A DNA stretch of 64,000 bases from Candidatus Saccharimonadota bacterium (lineage in GTDB: Bacteria > Patescibacteriota > Saccharimonadia > Saccharimonadales > Saccharimonadaceae). The position numbers were made by a program, and so were the translations under genes. Within the stretch, counting starts at the first letter, position 1; every line of letters starts with the position of its first letter. Positions 42,198-51,028 of the stretch are shown here, piece after piece. The notes beneath the pieces were generated by a model. The model saw only the letters and a program-made list of their open reading frames with translations. It was not told where the DNA came from and ran no database searches. Where the stretch lies: assembly GCA_028286285.1 (NCBI GenBank), contig JAQBRV010000002.1, positions 52,814-116,813 of the forward strand, written 5' to 3'.

Positions 42198-43281
42198 GCA
42201 GCTCAGCAAACAAGATCCTGATCTAACCGTCAGATTTGTCTGTGATAAAGCCTTCGAGACCCAGTCACGAGGGCTGATGGAGCATGTCAGCGTACCGGTC
42301 ACTGTTTCAACCATTGTTGCCGGAAAGTTTCGTCGCTATGCACACTTGTCGGTCTGGCAACATTTGACTAGCTGGCATGTCGTTAAGGGTAATGTGAGTG
42401 ATGTGGCGAAAATAATCATTGGATTTTTTCAAAGTCTTGGACTGATCATTCGCTTTTGGCCAGACGTTGTCTTTGCCAAGGGCGGCTACGTTTGTTTGCC
42501 GCTCGGTCTTGCAGCCTGGATACTGCGGCGACCACTTGTCATCCACGACTCAGATACTCGGCCAGGTCTGACAAACCGCGTGTTAGCTCGTTTTGCAACC
42601 AAAATTGCCACTGGTTCACCACTGGAAAATTACCCATACGATCCAGCAAAAAGCACCTACGTCGGCGTGCCGATTGACGATACATTCCGGCCAGTAAGCA
42701 CGAAGCAGCAACGTGAATACAAACAAGAGCTCGGTGTTGATCCAGATAAAAAACTGGTTGTTGCTATGGGCGGCGGACTGGGAGCGGTCAGTATTAATGA
42801 TGCCATGGCTATCGTCGCGACCGAGTTACGTGATGACGATGTTGTCGTCTACAATATCACTGGCAAGAAAAACATTGACCGCGCTACCGAAAAAGCCGTA
42901 GGGATTGATAACTATATTGCCACTCCTTTCGTCTACGAGGGGATGCACAAAGTACTTGGGGCAGCTGACATTGTTGTCTCGCGAGCGAGCGCAACCTTTC
43001 TCCAGGAGCTTGCGGGTCTTAAGAAAGTGGTCATTGCAGTGCCGGCCCGTCAGCTGGGAGATCAGCTCAAAAATGCCCATGCCTTCGCGGCGGCTGGTGC
43101 TGTCGTCAGCCTGTCGGATACTGATATTGAGACACCGGATATATTAAAAGAGGTAATTCAGGATCTCCTGAGCAATGCCCAGAAGAGGGAGACGCTTGCC
43201 GAGGCGCTCCATGAGTTCGCTCGACCAGACGCAGCTGCCTCTACCGCCAAACTTATCCTCTCTGCCCCTAAAGCTAAATAG
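42133..43281 (+). CDS. murG: UDP-GlcNAc:undecaprenyl-PP-MurNAc-pentapeptide GlcNAc transferase MurG
   Basis: Converts lipid I to lipid II at the inner face of the membrane. The 382-residue GT-B protein has GGGSGGHVTPVAAV at the N-terminus, FAKGGYVCLPLGLAAW and HDSDTRPGLTNRVLA in the acceptor domain, and in the second half AMGGGLGAVSIN and VVSRASATFLQELAGLKKVVIAVP, the UDP-GlcNAc site. AAGGAG lies 9 nt before the ATG. It overlaps ftsW by 65 nt. Confidence 0.96.
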   Translation: MKILAVGGGSGGHVTPVAAVIEQLSKQDPDLTVRFVCDKAFETQSRGLMEHVSVPVTVSTIVAGKFRRYAHLSVWQHLTSWHVVKGNVSDVAKIIIGFFQSLGLIIRFWPDVVFAKGGYVCLPLGLAAWILRRPLVIHDSDTRPGLTNRVLARFATKIATGSPLENYPYDPAKSTYVGVPIDDTFRPVSTKQQREYKQELGVDPDKKLVVAMGGGLGAVSINDAMAIVATELRDDDVVVYNITGKKNIDRATEKAVGIDNYIATPFVYEGMHKVLGAADIVVSRASATFLQELAGLKKVVIAVPARQLGDQLKNAHAFAAAGAVVSLSDTDIETPDILKEVIQDLLSNAQKRETLAEALHEFARPDAAASTAKLILSAPKAK

Positions 43282-43290
43282 CTCACTATT

Positions 43291-43299
43291 TGTTACAAT
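43291..43299 (+). promoter_or_regulatory. Extended -10 (TGT-TACAAT) before ftsQ
   Basis: TGT-TACAAT ends 13 nt before ATG 43313, so ftsQ may have an internal promoter inside the dcw operon. Confidence 0.5.
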
Positions 43300-43312
43300 A
43301 ATCATAAGAGCT

Positions 43313-44260
43313 ATGCAATTTTATAAAAAGAAAAAAACAGCCGACATGCCCAGGCGCCGCAAGGTGTCCTCAATCCAGCAGCAGCGCATTGCCGATAATG
43401 AACTTGCTGAGCGCAATACGTTTCGTCGCAACCGAACACTAACAGGCAGTTCATCGTCCAAGATCGTGAGTTCCAGCGAAGGCTCAGCGCAGCTGAAGTC
43501 CCCGCGCGTTCATGTCCATCACTTGGCTTTAAAGCGCCGTCAGGTTGGTATGCTGCTGAGCGTGATCGTCCTCATTACTCTGGGACTCTACCTTCTGATT
43601 AATCAATTTACTGCCAGTACTATGGTGAGCGTTAAGAATACGCCTCAGAATGCTGCCCTGCAAGCGCTGTATGATCCGATCATTCAAGAGTATTATGGTC
43701 AGCACCCAATCGAGCGCCTGCGTTTTCTGACGAATGAGCGTACCTTCCTCGGCTTTATGCAATCAAAAGCACCAGAGATCGAATCGGTTGCGGTTGAGGC
43801 TTCGTCGCAGTTTGCTACATCGCAGTTCATTATAATACCGCGTAAGCCAATCACCGGCTGGACAATCAGCGGTTCTCAACAGTTCGTCGACGCCAACGGT
43901 ACGGCATTTAGTCGCAATTACTATGCTGCACCCCAGGTACAGATCGTCGATAACAGTGGTGTACCGGTGACCGCTGGCCAAGCGGTGGCCAGTAACCGCT
44001 TCCTCGGCTTTGTCGGTCGCTTAGTTGGCTTTGCTCAGCAACGCGGCTACACGGTAGAGCAGGTAGTGATTCCCTCGGGGACAACCCGACAGCTTGATCT
44101 CAAAATAGCCGGTATCAGTTACCTGGTGAAATGTTCGATCGACCGTTCGGCAGGGGAGCAGGCCGAAGACCTTGATCGATCAATTAAACACCTCCAGCAG
44201 CGGGGGATGACCCCGTCGTTTATTGACGTGCGCGTCGGCGGCAAAGCCTTTTATCAATAG
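43313..44260 (+). CDS. ftsQ: FtsQ/DivIB-like division protein
   Basis: A 315-residue bitopic protein: a long basic cytoplasmic N-terminus (about 75 residues), one transmembrane helix at about 78-98 (VGMLLSVIVLITLGLYLLI) and an extracytoplasmic region. The region beginning RLRFLTNERTFLGFMQSKAPEI...VEASSQFATSQFIIIPRKPITGW resembles the POTRA/beta domain that interacts with FtsL/FtsB. Sequence similarity is low, as usual for FtsQ; position after murG supports it. The longest frame from 43175 overlaps murG and is rejected in favour of ATG 43313. Confidence 0.8.
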   Translation: MQFYKKKKTADMPRRRKVSSIQQQRIADNELAERNTFRRNRTLTGSSSSKIVSSSEGSAQLKSPRVHVHHLALKRRQVGMLLSVIVLITLGLYLLINQFTASTMVSVKNTPQNAALQALYDPIIQEYYGQHPIERLRFLTNERTFLGFMQSKAPEIESVAVEASSQFATSQFIIIPRKPITGWTISGSQQFVDANGTAFSRNYYAAPQVQIVDNSGVPVTAGQAVASNRFLGFVGRLVGFAQQRGYTVEQVVIPSGTTRQLDLKIAGISYLVKCSIDRSAGEQAEDLDRSIKHLQQRGMTPSFIDVRVGGKAFYQ

Positions 44261-45023
44261 GGAGTCTCCTGCTCCCTCCGGAGCATGTTCTATATTTGTT
44301 CTAGATATAATGTGATAGTCAAAAAAACATATAAACATATATAAATATAAAAAAGCAAATATGCAAATAGAGCAGGGGAACGATGGGCAGGGCATAAACT
44401 AAAGAAATTGCAAATAGCATATGACAATGTGGAAAACTATCACGTGTCAAATATAGTAAAAAATGCAAAGGTACCTTCGGCCCTGAAGATAGCGCCGAGC
44501 GTCATGTAGTAAATATAGTATACAAAGTATGAAACAGTAAACAATAAACAGTCGCGTAGACAGTGAGTAGAACGTCACTCCCTCTTTCAGGGGGTTACAC
44601 CTCAAAATGAGTATATATAAGGACGTATTCGTACTCATCTTATTCATCATAAGCTAATGTCGTAAAAGATATATTGTGCGACGTATAATCAATATGTCTT
44701 ATATACTACCTATCGTCATGTGTTTGTGTCTTTCATTCTCTTTTTACCCATTTGTATTTCGTTCACATCTTTCCCCCGCCGGCTGCTCACGATATTTTAT
44801 TGCCTACTGTGATTCCTCAATGTTTTTATACGTTTGTCTATGTAACTAGGATTTTACATAGATTTTCTGTATCTGGTGGTTATCTGTTAAATACAGGTAC
44901 ATAGAGATGTTCTAAATATGTTCTACATCTCGTTCTCGCGTAATAAACAATCAAAAGAGCCAATCCGCACTATACTTGGGGTAAAGAAAATTTATAGACG
45001 TGATAAAGAAGGTGCCTGTGGTG
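44261..45023. other. AT-rich 763-nt gap with paired TGTTCTA repeats
   Basis: No credible gene on either strand. After a small hairpin at 44270-44285 the sequence is A/T-rich. TGTTCTA occurs as a tandem pair with an 11-nt period near the left end (44286-44303, TGTTCTA-TATT-TGTTCTA) and again near the right end (44908-44925, TGTTCTA-AATA-TGTTCTA). A 9-bp hairpin TCTATGTAA/TTACATAGA lies at 44837-44862. A 67-residue frame on the complement at 44447-44650 has no start signal and is not accepted. Confidence 0.65.
44270..44302 (+). terminator. Likely terminator of the dcw operon
   Basis: TGCTCC pairs with GGAGCA around CTCC right after the ftsQ stop, followed by TGTTCTATATTTGTTCT, a U-rich but interrupted tail. 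Confidence 0.5.
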
Positions 45024-45851
45024 TTATCCTAAGTTGGAGTTCTCGGAGGATATTAGCACGTCGCCGAACGATGGCCTCGGAGGCTTAACTAGCTTGTCGG
45101 AATGCTGGTATTCAAGTTGAGTTAAAATTAAACTTGCTAGCCCAAGGGCGCCGATAGCATATTTCTGTTGATCATCCCTATTTTGAATGTTGTGTCTGTC
45201 TACGTTTCCTATCGCTAGAGCAAATCCAGTAGTAAGATTGAGCCATCCTATTTGCTCACCCGTTTCCCTTTCAGAGCCAAGACTGTATTCTCCGCTTTTG
45301 GAAAACACACGTTCAAATAATTTTGTAGCCGTGAGTTTTTTGCCATCGTGAGATCTCGGATCACCAGTCAACTTACGAATAGTATGCTCCAAATAAATAG
45401 CAGTCTGAGCGGTTACTTTATCCCACTTTTCATTTACAAGTTCATCTTGAACAAAATACCAAAGACCCGGATCAATTGTTTCACTGCTAATCTGTAAAAG
45501 TGGAACATCTGCTATGTTATCCAATTGGATATCGACTATAGCTTCTTTTAAAATTCTTGTAGCTTTATCTAGGGCTATAGATGATGATGGTTGATCATTA
45601 AATCTTCGTTCTTTTGGACGTCTTGAAGGTTGATAATTGATTTCCCTCAGTCTATCGAGGTAATAGTCATAATGGAAAAATGATTTTTTTATTGCTGCCC
45701 CTGCACGTGTCTGCCATTTCTGGACTAGCTCAATATTTGGGGGATAGCGTAAAACAAGCTCTTCATCTATTTCTTGAGCCTCTTTAATTAGATCCACTAA
45801 CTTCTTTACTGCCTGAGCTGGAGTATATTTTAAGCTTCCCATATTCCCCAT
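45024..45851 (-). CDS. TIGR02391/Hypoth_Ymh-like protein
   Basis: The 275-residue protein has an N-terminal helical part (AVKKLVDLIKEAQEIDEELV) and a C-terminal domain that resembles TIGR02391. The matching stretch runs HTIRKLTGDPRSHDGKKLTA, LFERVFSKSGEYSLGSERE, NLTTGFALAIGNVDRHN and a final helix ALGLASLILTQLEYQ. In related proteins the last-but-one segment is RNPxxH-like; here it is GNVDRHN, so a HEPN-type catalytic motif is not intact. The family is often seen near restriction and abortive-infection genes. It is downstream of the VirD4-like gene, not obviously in a defence operon. Confidence 0.55.
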   Translation of the reverse strand: MGNMGSLKYTPAQAVKKLVDLIKEAQEIDEELVLRYPPNIELVQKWQTRAGAAIKKSFFHYDYYLDRLREINYQPSRRPKERRFNDQPSSSIALDKATRILKEAIVDIQLDNIADVPLLQISSETIDPGLWYFVQDELVNEKWDKVTAQTAIYLEHTIRKLTGDPRSHDGKKLTATKLFERVFSKSGEYSLGSERETGEQIGWLNLTTGFALAIGNVDRHNIQNRDDQQKYAIGALGLASLILTQLEYQHSDKLVKPPRPSFGDVLISSENSNLG

Positions 45852-45872
45852 TGTACTTCAACACTGGTGAAA

Positions 45873-46202
45873 TTACTGACAAGTAGTTGAGACACCACTC
45901 ATGCCGTACGAATATGAATTACAGTGTACAGTCTGCCTGGGTGCATATTGTGTAGCATTTACATAATTTACAGCAGCATCATAAAGGTCATTGTAATCAT
46001 TTACCAACTTTTCATTGGATGTGCTTAACTCACGATACAACCTCCAAGCCGTCTCTTCACCAGTCTTCGCTGCGCTTACTTGAGGTTGCAGTTTTGTTGT
46101 TGTTTCTTTTTGACCTACATCTTTTCCATAATAATAACCTGCCAGTACGCCTCCTGCTATCAGCGACAAACATATAAGCAAATAATGCATTTTATTCTTC
46201 AT
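45873..46202 (-). CDS. Small membrane-anchored protein, 109 aa
   Basis: A signal-anchor helix at about 7-24 (YLLICLSLIAGGVLAGYYYG) precedes a helical extracytoplasmic part (KTGEETAWRLYRELSTSNEKLVNDYNDLYDAAVNYVN) and a Cys-containing tail (HCNSYSYGMSGVSTTC). The two cysteines could form a disulfide. No family. TGG-TATTAT on the complement (46210-46218) ends 7 nt before the ATG. Confidence 0.65.
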   Translation of the reverse strand: MKNKMHYLLICLSLIAGGVLAGYYYGKDVGQKETTTKLQPQVSAAKTGEETAWRLYRELSTSNEKLVNDYNDLYDAAVNYVNATQYAPRQTVHCNSYSYGMSGVSTTCQ

Positions 46203-46227
46203 ATAATTAATAATACCACTTTTTACT

Positions 46228-48912
46228 TTATCGAAGGTTTAGCTGATGCTCATTGTCTGTAGACTGAGGAGCATTAACGTTGTGTGAGCTCGGTTCAGCC
46301 TCACTGCCACTAGCAGGTTTACGTTTGCGAGTACGGGTGCGCTTTTTCTTGGGAGCGTCTGGATCACTGCCCTGCTGGCTAGGCTGGGCGTGGTGTGATT
46401 GCTGTTGCCTCTCGGGTGTTACGGTTTGCGTCTGTGCATTGACCGGCCACTGCTTGGCTTGTGTCTGGCTCTGTGGAGCGGGTTGCTGGAACTGTTTCGG
46501 TGGCTGAATCGCGTCAGAGATCTCTTTCTCGACGTCTTCCCTGCTCCGGCTGTAGAGATGGCGGGTATTTTCGATAATCCGACCGGTGTTATCGGTCTGT
46601 GGCGGTGGCAGGTTCAGTGTGCGGGCGCTAAAAGCTGGTGATTTCTCACCACTGATCACCATGTTGATGACGAAATTACGGTTGTGCATCTGCAAGAGGT
46701 CGGTCGGTTCAAACTGGGGCTCAAACTGCTTAGAAAGGATCGGCGCGTCATCGGCCGAGACACGGAAACAAATCATGGTACCGACGTTACCGAATACGGC
46801 GTCACGTACCGTCTCACTCATCTGTGAGATGTACTGGTTGGCCACGGTCAGGTTGAGGCCGTACTTACGGGCTTCAGACAGAATGGTGGCGAAGGAGTCG
46901 GTCGCGAAGTTTTGAAATTCGTCGACATACAGATAGAATGGTCGGCGATCTTCGATCTTCGGTATGTCAGAGCGACTCATGGCAGCTAGCTGGATCTTGG
47001 TGACGATAAAGGCACCGAGAATCGAGGCGTTGTCTTCGCCGATCAAACCTTTAGACAGGTTCACGACCAAGATCTTACCCTCGTCCATGATCTCGCGGAT
47101 ATTGAAGGTGCTCTTTGGCTGGCCGATGATATTACGAATGATCGGGTTGGCGGTAAAGGCTCCGACCTTGTTGAGCACTGGAGCGATAGCTTCGGCCTGG
47201 AACTTCTCTGTCCAGCTGGCAAATTCTATGTTCCAAAACTGCAGCACCACGGTGTCGGTGCAGTACACTAAGGTTTCTTTACGAAACTTCTTGTCGGTCA
47301 GCATGCGCGTAATGTCGAGCATGGTGGTGTCGGGACGATCAAGCAGCGCCAGGATGGTATAACGCAGAATGTATTCGAGTCGTGGCCCCCAGCTCTCGCC
47401 AAACATACGTTTCAGTACGCCGATAACCTCTGAGGAAATATTGGTTTTGTGCGCTGGATCGGTCACTTCCAGCGGGTTAAACCCAAGCGGAAAGGCTGTG
47501 TCGGCGGGATTGAAGTACACCACGTCTTTAATACGTGAGCCTGGGATGAAACGCATGTTGTCGACGGCGAAGTCGCCGTGCGGATCGATGATAGCGTAGC
47601 CGTGGCCATGAAAAATGTCAGACAGTGCGAATAGCTCCAGAGTTCCCGACTTACCGGCACCGGTTTGCCCGATAATGTAAACATGTCGTGAACGGTCATC
47701 GCGTAGCATGCCAAACTGGTGGTTGATACCACGAAAGTTCGTCAGGCCGAAAGCACTGATATTCTCATCAATAGCGTCGTTACCGGTGATAACTGGTAGT
47801 TTAGCCGGTGGTTCAGCGGTTTTATTGCTGGCCCAGACGATGTTTGGCGTTTCGACGTTGGTATGCGGCAAGTGGAAAACCGACGCCACCTCTTCGATGT
47901 TGAGGATGTATCCCCTGTCGGTAAACAGTCGTGCTTTGTACTGCTTTAAACTCTCTTTGTCGAAGCTGTTTTTGACCATTTTAAAGCCGTTGAGATTGGT
48001 GCTGTTGAATTGCTTGAACGTTCCCACAATCGCCTGCATGCGTAGTTTGGCGTTGGCCTGGCTCTCGCCGAGGTATGCTAGACGAATTTTGACCTGGTAG
48101 CCAAGCTTGGTCGCCTTTTTGTCAGCCTCGCTAATACGAGTCTTATCTCGTTCTGACACCTCTGGTGCACCGGTGGTGCCTGTTCCCTGCTCTGGTGGTT
48201 GCCACAGCGCTTCCAGTAGCTTGCCGAACCATCGGAAGCTGAAGCCTTCGCCGGAGAGAAATGCGAACGGATTGCCGCCTTTGACACTCTGTGCCCATTT
48301 ATGTGACGATTTGTGCCAGTCATCGGCGATCGGACGAACTAACACCTGTACCCAGAGTTCCTCGCCTGTTTGTTCGAGTTTTGCCAGGGTGCCAGTGATA
48401 CCGGCCAGTGGGTCGACTTCGAAGCTCTGGAATGTCTTGATCGGCAGGAATTCACTGTCGGTCAGGGCAATTTCTGAAGTGTAGACAACACTGTGATCAC
48501 GCTCGTGGGTGACGTAATCTTCGTCGGCTTCATGGATTTGGACCGTAGGATACTGCGAGTAGATTTGTCCTTCGATGAAACTCTGGAGGGTTTTTGGTAC
48601 CCAGACATAAAAGCGGATTTGTCCATTAACGGAGGCCAACTCAAAACTGAGGTGTTCCTGAACACCCTTACCATAACGTAGCTCACTCTTATCCCGCAAG
48701 ATACCATGGAGACTGGCAAATAGCTGCTCGGCTGCCAGTTCGGACTTGTCGTTGGCTTTTGGAATTTCCAAAATCAGCAACACACTCTCGATAGCCTGGA
48801 CGGCGTCGATGTGACGGTAGTTACGCCAGGTCAAATAGCCAAGGATGAGGACAATCGGGATCCAGACAACCGGGTTTAAAAAGAATGCAATAATTGAAGT
48901 TACTAAGCCCAT
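46228..48912 (-). CDS. Type IV secretion-like coupling ATPase (VirD4/TraG/HerA type)
   Basis: An 894-residue protein with two N-terminal membrane-spanning segments within the first 25 residues, a large N-terminal domain and a RecA-like motor. Walker A is VYIIGQTGAGKSGTLEL near residue 415 and Walker B is PFYLYVDEFQNFATDSF near 665. SEARKYGLNLTVANQYISQM is the typical coupling-protein helix. The C-terminal 110 residues are low-complexity Gln/Pro and a Lys/Arg cluster (KKKRTRTRKRKP), probably DNA-binding or flexible. Such proteins pump DNA or protein. No other T4SS subunit is next to it. An AGAGGTGA-type site precedes ATG 48912; GTG 48918 is an alternative. Confidence 0.85.
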   Translation of the reverse strand: MGLVTSIIAFFLNPVVWIPIVLILGYLTWRNYRHIDAVQAIESVLLILEIPKANDKSELAAEQLFASLHGILRDKSELRYGKGVQEHLSFELASVNGQIRFYVWVPKTLQSFIEGQIYSQYPTVQIHEADEDYVTHERDHSVVYTSEIALTDSEFLPIKTFQSFEVDPLAGITGTLAKLEQTGEELWVQVLVRPIADDWHKSSHKWAQSVKGGNPFAFLSGEGFSFRWFGKLLEALWQPPEQGTGTTGAPEVSERDKTRISEADKKATKLGYQVKIRLAYLGESQANAKLRMQAIVGTFKQFNSTNLNGFKMVKNSFDKESLKQYKARLFTDRGYILNIEEVASVFHLPHTNVETPNIVWASNKTAEPPAKLPVITGNDAIDENISAFGLTNFRGINHQFGMLRDDRSRHVYIIGQTGAGKSGTLELFALSDIFHGHGYAIIDPHGDFAVDNMRFIPGSRIKDVVYFNPADTAFPLGFNPLEVTDPAHKTNISSEVIGVLKRMFGESWGPRLEYILRYTILALLDRPDTTMLDITRMLTDKKFRKETLVYCTDTVVLQFWNIEFASWTEKFQAEAIAPVLNKVGAFTANPIIRNIIGQPKSTFNIREIMDEGKILVVNLSKGLIGEDNASILGAFIVTKIQLAAMSRSDIPKIEDRRPFYLYVDEFQNFATDSFATILSEARKYGLNLTVANQYISQMSETVRDAVFGNVGTMICFRVSADDAPILSKQFEPQFEPTDLLQMHNRNFVINMVISGEKSPAFSARTLNLPPPQTDNTGRIIENTRHLYSRSREDVEKEISDAIQPPKQFQQPAPQSQTQAKQWPVNAQTQTVTPERQQQSHHAQPSQQGSDPDAPKKKRTRTRKRKPASGSEAEPSSHNVNAPQSTDNEHQLNLR

Positions 48913-48961
48913 AATCACCTCTTATTATTCCACCCTGCAACTAGGTTTGCAAGTCTCGCCT

Positions 48962-50017
48962 CTAAGAGGCTGCACTATCCAGTGCATAGGTCGCCTTTGC
49001 GACGCGCTTAAACTGCGACTTACTCTGTAGATTAAGGAGAATCGTGGTTTCTTTGACGTGACGGCTTTTAAGAACTCGTTTGACGATTTCATCGCGGTGG
49101 AGTGGCTCGCCGGCCTTTTTTAGCACATCGGTGATGATGTCTGAAACAGTACCCTTGCTGTAACCCCAGCTGTCGAGCGCGTAAATACCACGGCCAATCA
49201 GCACGAATCGTTTGTCTTTGATCAGTTCGTTGTGGATTGCTTGGGTGGTGACATCTTTTCGTTTGAATTCACTGTCTTTGATCGCTTTGGCGATATCAGA
49301 AAAGTGCATTGGCTTGCCGTTCTTCGCCAGAATCACATAGATCTTGTCGCGAATATTCTTTGGGTTGACGGTTGGCCATTTGGTGAGTCCCCAGTGGTCA
49401 TTCAGGTGTGCCAGGTGCTTGCTGGTGCTCGCTAGGGCTTTGATGTGGCTCGGGTGCTCAAAACCAAGCTTATCGTGCAATTGCTCGATCTGGAGTGGCT
49501 CGCCATGCTCTTTGATTGTCTTGACGATAGTATCGACATGACCCTTCACTTTTTTCTCGTCGCCATGCTCTTTGATACCAATGGTGTGGTGATAGTTGTC
49601 GTTTTCGCTGATAACAGTCAGGTTTGGCGATAGTTCAGACACAAAGGCGATATGAGCACGATGGCGATCAGTACTTTTATCTCCAACGAGGCTATCGGCG
49701 ATGTCTTTGACACGTCCGACGCGGCCGTTCTCTGACAGATGACGAATTAACATTCGTTCGACGTCATGAATAGCTGGTACTTTACCATCTTCGGCGGCAA
49801 TTTTTAGGCGAATTAGGATAGCTTTTTCGAGCTGACGAACACGTTCGCGGGTGATGCCAAGCAGCTCACCGATTTGTTCTAGAGTCTCTTTACGGTCGAA
49901 CAGCCCAAAGCGACGAGTAATGATTTCCTTTTCACGATCCTGTTCGATAACACCGAGAATATCGTTGACGGCCTCTGTGAGGGTCGCTGTCGTGTCTTTA
50001 GTTGCTGTCTCGTCCAT
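48962..50017 (-). CDS. Sigma-70 region 4-like/HARE-HTH transcription factor
   Basis: A 351-residue protein that starts with a sigma-70 region 4 pattern: ITRRFGLFDRKETLEQIGELLGITRERVRQLEKAILIRLK (about 33-72), the helix-turn-helix that contacts -35 elements. The middle region is helical and the C-terminal part holds winged-helix HARE-HTH repeats (IYVILAKNGKPMHFSDIAKAIKD near 225, IITDVLKKAGEPLHRDEIVKRVL near 295). Regions 2 and 3 of sigma factors are missing, so it is not a complete sigma. It could be a sigma-like regulator or RNA polymerase partner. A near-ideal promoter (50082-50110) drives it. Confidence 0.75.
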   Translation of the reverse strand: MDETATKDTTATLTEAVNDILGVIEQDREKEIITRRFGLFDRKETLEQIGELLGITRERVRQLEKAILIRLKIAAEDGKVPAIHDVERMLIRHLSENGRVGRVKDIADSLVGDKSTDRHRAHIAFVSELSPNLTVISENDNYHHTIGIKEHGDEKKVKGHVDTIVKTIKEHGEPLQIEQLHDKLGFEHPSHIKALASTSKHLAHLNDHWGLTKWPTVNPKNIRDKIYVILAKNGKPMHFSDIAKAIKDSEFKRKDVTTQAIHNELIKDKRFVLIGRGIYALDSWGYSKGTVSDIITDVLKKAGEPLHRDEIVKRVLKSRHVKETTILLNLQSKSQFKRVAKATYALDSAAS

Positions 50018-50081
50018 GATGGGTCTAATATCCTCTCTGTTCCACCGTTTGAGTTTATGTTTAGTATCTCAATCTGTATCG

Positions 50082-50110
50082 ATTATAAAACAATGTTTTT
50101 TATATGTCAA
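50082..50110 (-). promoter_or_regulatory. Perfect consensus promoter TTGACA-17-TATAAT
   Basis: On the complement, TTGACA (50105-50110) and TATAAT (50082-50087) are both perfect and exactly 17 nt apart. The leader to the sigma-like gene (50017) is about 58 nt, with AGAGAGG near the start. It is the strongest canonical promoter in the window. Confidence 0.85.
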
Positions 50111-50141
50111 GTGTTTCTACCTGTATAAAACTATTATAGCA

Positions 50142-50192
50142 TGAAGATGACATTGCTTGTAAATAATGTCATGAGGCTTTTTATCCACAGGT
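50142..50192. repeat. Inverted repeat and DnaA-box-like hairpin upstream of the sigma-like gene
   Basis: ATGACATT-N10-AATGTCAT forms an 8-bp inverted repeat at about 50147-50172. It is followed by TTATCCACA at about 50179-50187, a DnaA-box consensus, and TGTGG at about 50193-50197. It lies between the pseudopilin stop and the sigma-like promoter. Confidence 0.4.
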
Positions 50193-50211
50193 AATGTGGT
50201 AAAAGTGTAAA

Positions 50212-51006
50212 CTAGCAGGTACCTTCGTGGGGTGCTTCACCAGGTTTTACATACCAGAGTAAGTCAGTGAATTGATCGTGGTGAGCCTGAACGCAGTAGT
50301 CTGTGGATGTGAGCCAACCACCGGCTGGCGTCGCCGCCGGTAGCGAAGGTTTCGCGATGGGGCTATTGTCGCTATCCCAGAAAACAGTCACTGGGTACGT
50401 ACCCCCCTGAGCAACAAATCGTTGATCGAGTTCGCGGAGGAAATTTTGAACGATGGCTTTACCGTTGTTATAGCTACTCGAATACGTAATTGAATCGGCT
50501 TTGTCGTCAAGTGCGGTCGATGAAATGGGGACATCGAACTTGCCATCACCAATAATAGTCGACCAGCCGTTGATATGAAGGTACTCATTGCTATTGTAGA
50601 CAATACAGCCCGTGAGATAATCTTCGGTGGTACCGCCGTTATTCACCCCACTGCCCTTGCCCTCTGTGAGCATTTGGTTACATATGTTGTATAGGACGAG
50701 GGCATTTTGTGACGGGGTGAGCCCTGAGTAGGTGCCGGTAGACGAGATGGTGAGAGAAATGTGCGGCGATGTAGTTAAATCCGCCGGCAAATTTGCAGGG
50801 TATACTTTATTTTGTGAATATGATGACTCGAGCAGATCGGCGGCATGAGTCAGATCGTTCAGCATAGTTGATTGGCCGGCTCGTCGTTGAATACCGTTGT
50901 AGCTGACGACAGAGATGGTCGTAATAATGGCGATAACGGAGATGGCAATGATAAGTTCAACCAGTGAAAATCCCCGGGATGTTTTATTGCCCAACCAATA
51001 CTTCAT
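50212..51006 (-). CDS. Type IV pseudopilin-like protein
   Basis: From ATG 51006 the 264-residue protein has a prepilin signal: a short basic leader, then G-FSLVELIIAI with the methylated Phe and the Glu at +5, and a hydrophobic helix (about 13-35). A large, Ser/Thr/Gly-rich C-terminal domain contains several cysteines. Such proteins build pili or DNA-uptake pseudopili; with dprA nearby, natural transformation is plausible. TGA-TACACT on the complement (51014-51022) ends 7 nt before the ATG. The longer frame from 51207 runs inside topA and is rejected. Confidence 0.85.
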   Translation of the reverse strand: MKYWLGNKTSRGFSLVELIIAISVIAIITTISVVSYNGIQRRAGQSTMLNDLTHAADLLESSYSQNKVYPANLPADLTTSPHISLTISSTGTYSGLTPSQNALVLYNICNQMLTEGKGSGVNNGGTTEDYLTGCIVYNSNEYLHINGWSTIIGDGKFDVPISSTALDDKADSITYSSSYNNGKAIVQNFLRELDQRFVAQGGTYPVTVFWDSDNSPIAKPSLPAATPAGGWLTSTDYCVQAHHDQFTDLLWYVKPGEAPHEGTC

Positions 51007-51028
51007 ACCACCTAGTGTATCATTTTTG

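Noticed and set aside
43175..43312. N-terminal extension of ftsQ
   Set aside because: It overlaps murG by about 100 nt and lies upstream of the TGT-TACAAT promoter; ATG 43313 gives a normal FtsQ N-terminus.
44447..44650. 67-residue complement frame in the AT-rich gap
   Set aside because: Hydrophobic and Leu/Tyr-rich composition typical of chance AT-rich frames, with no -10 box at the usual distance and no SD.
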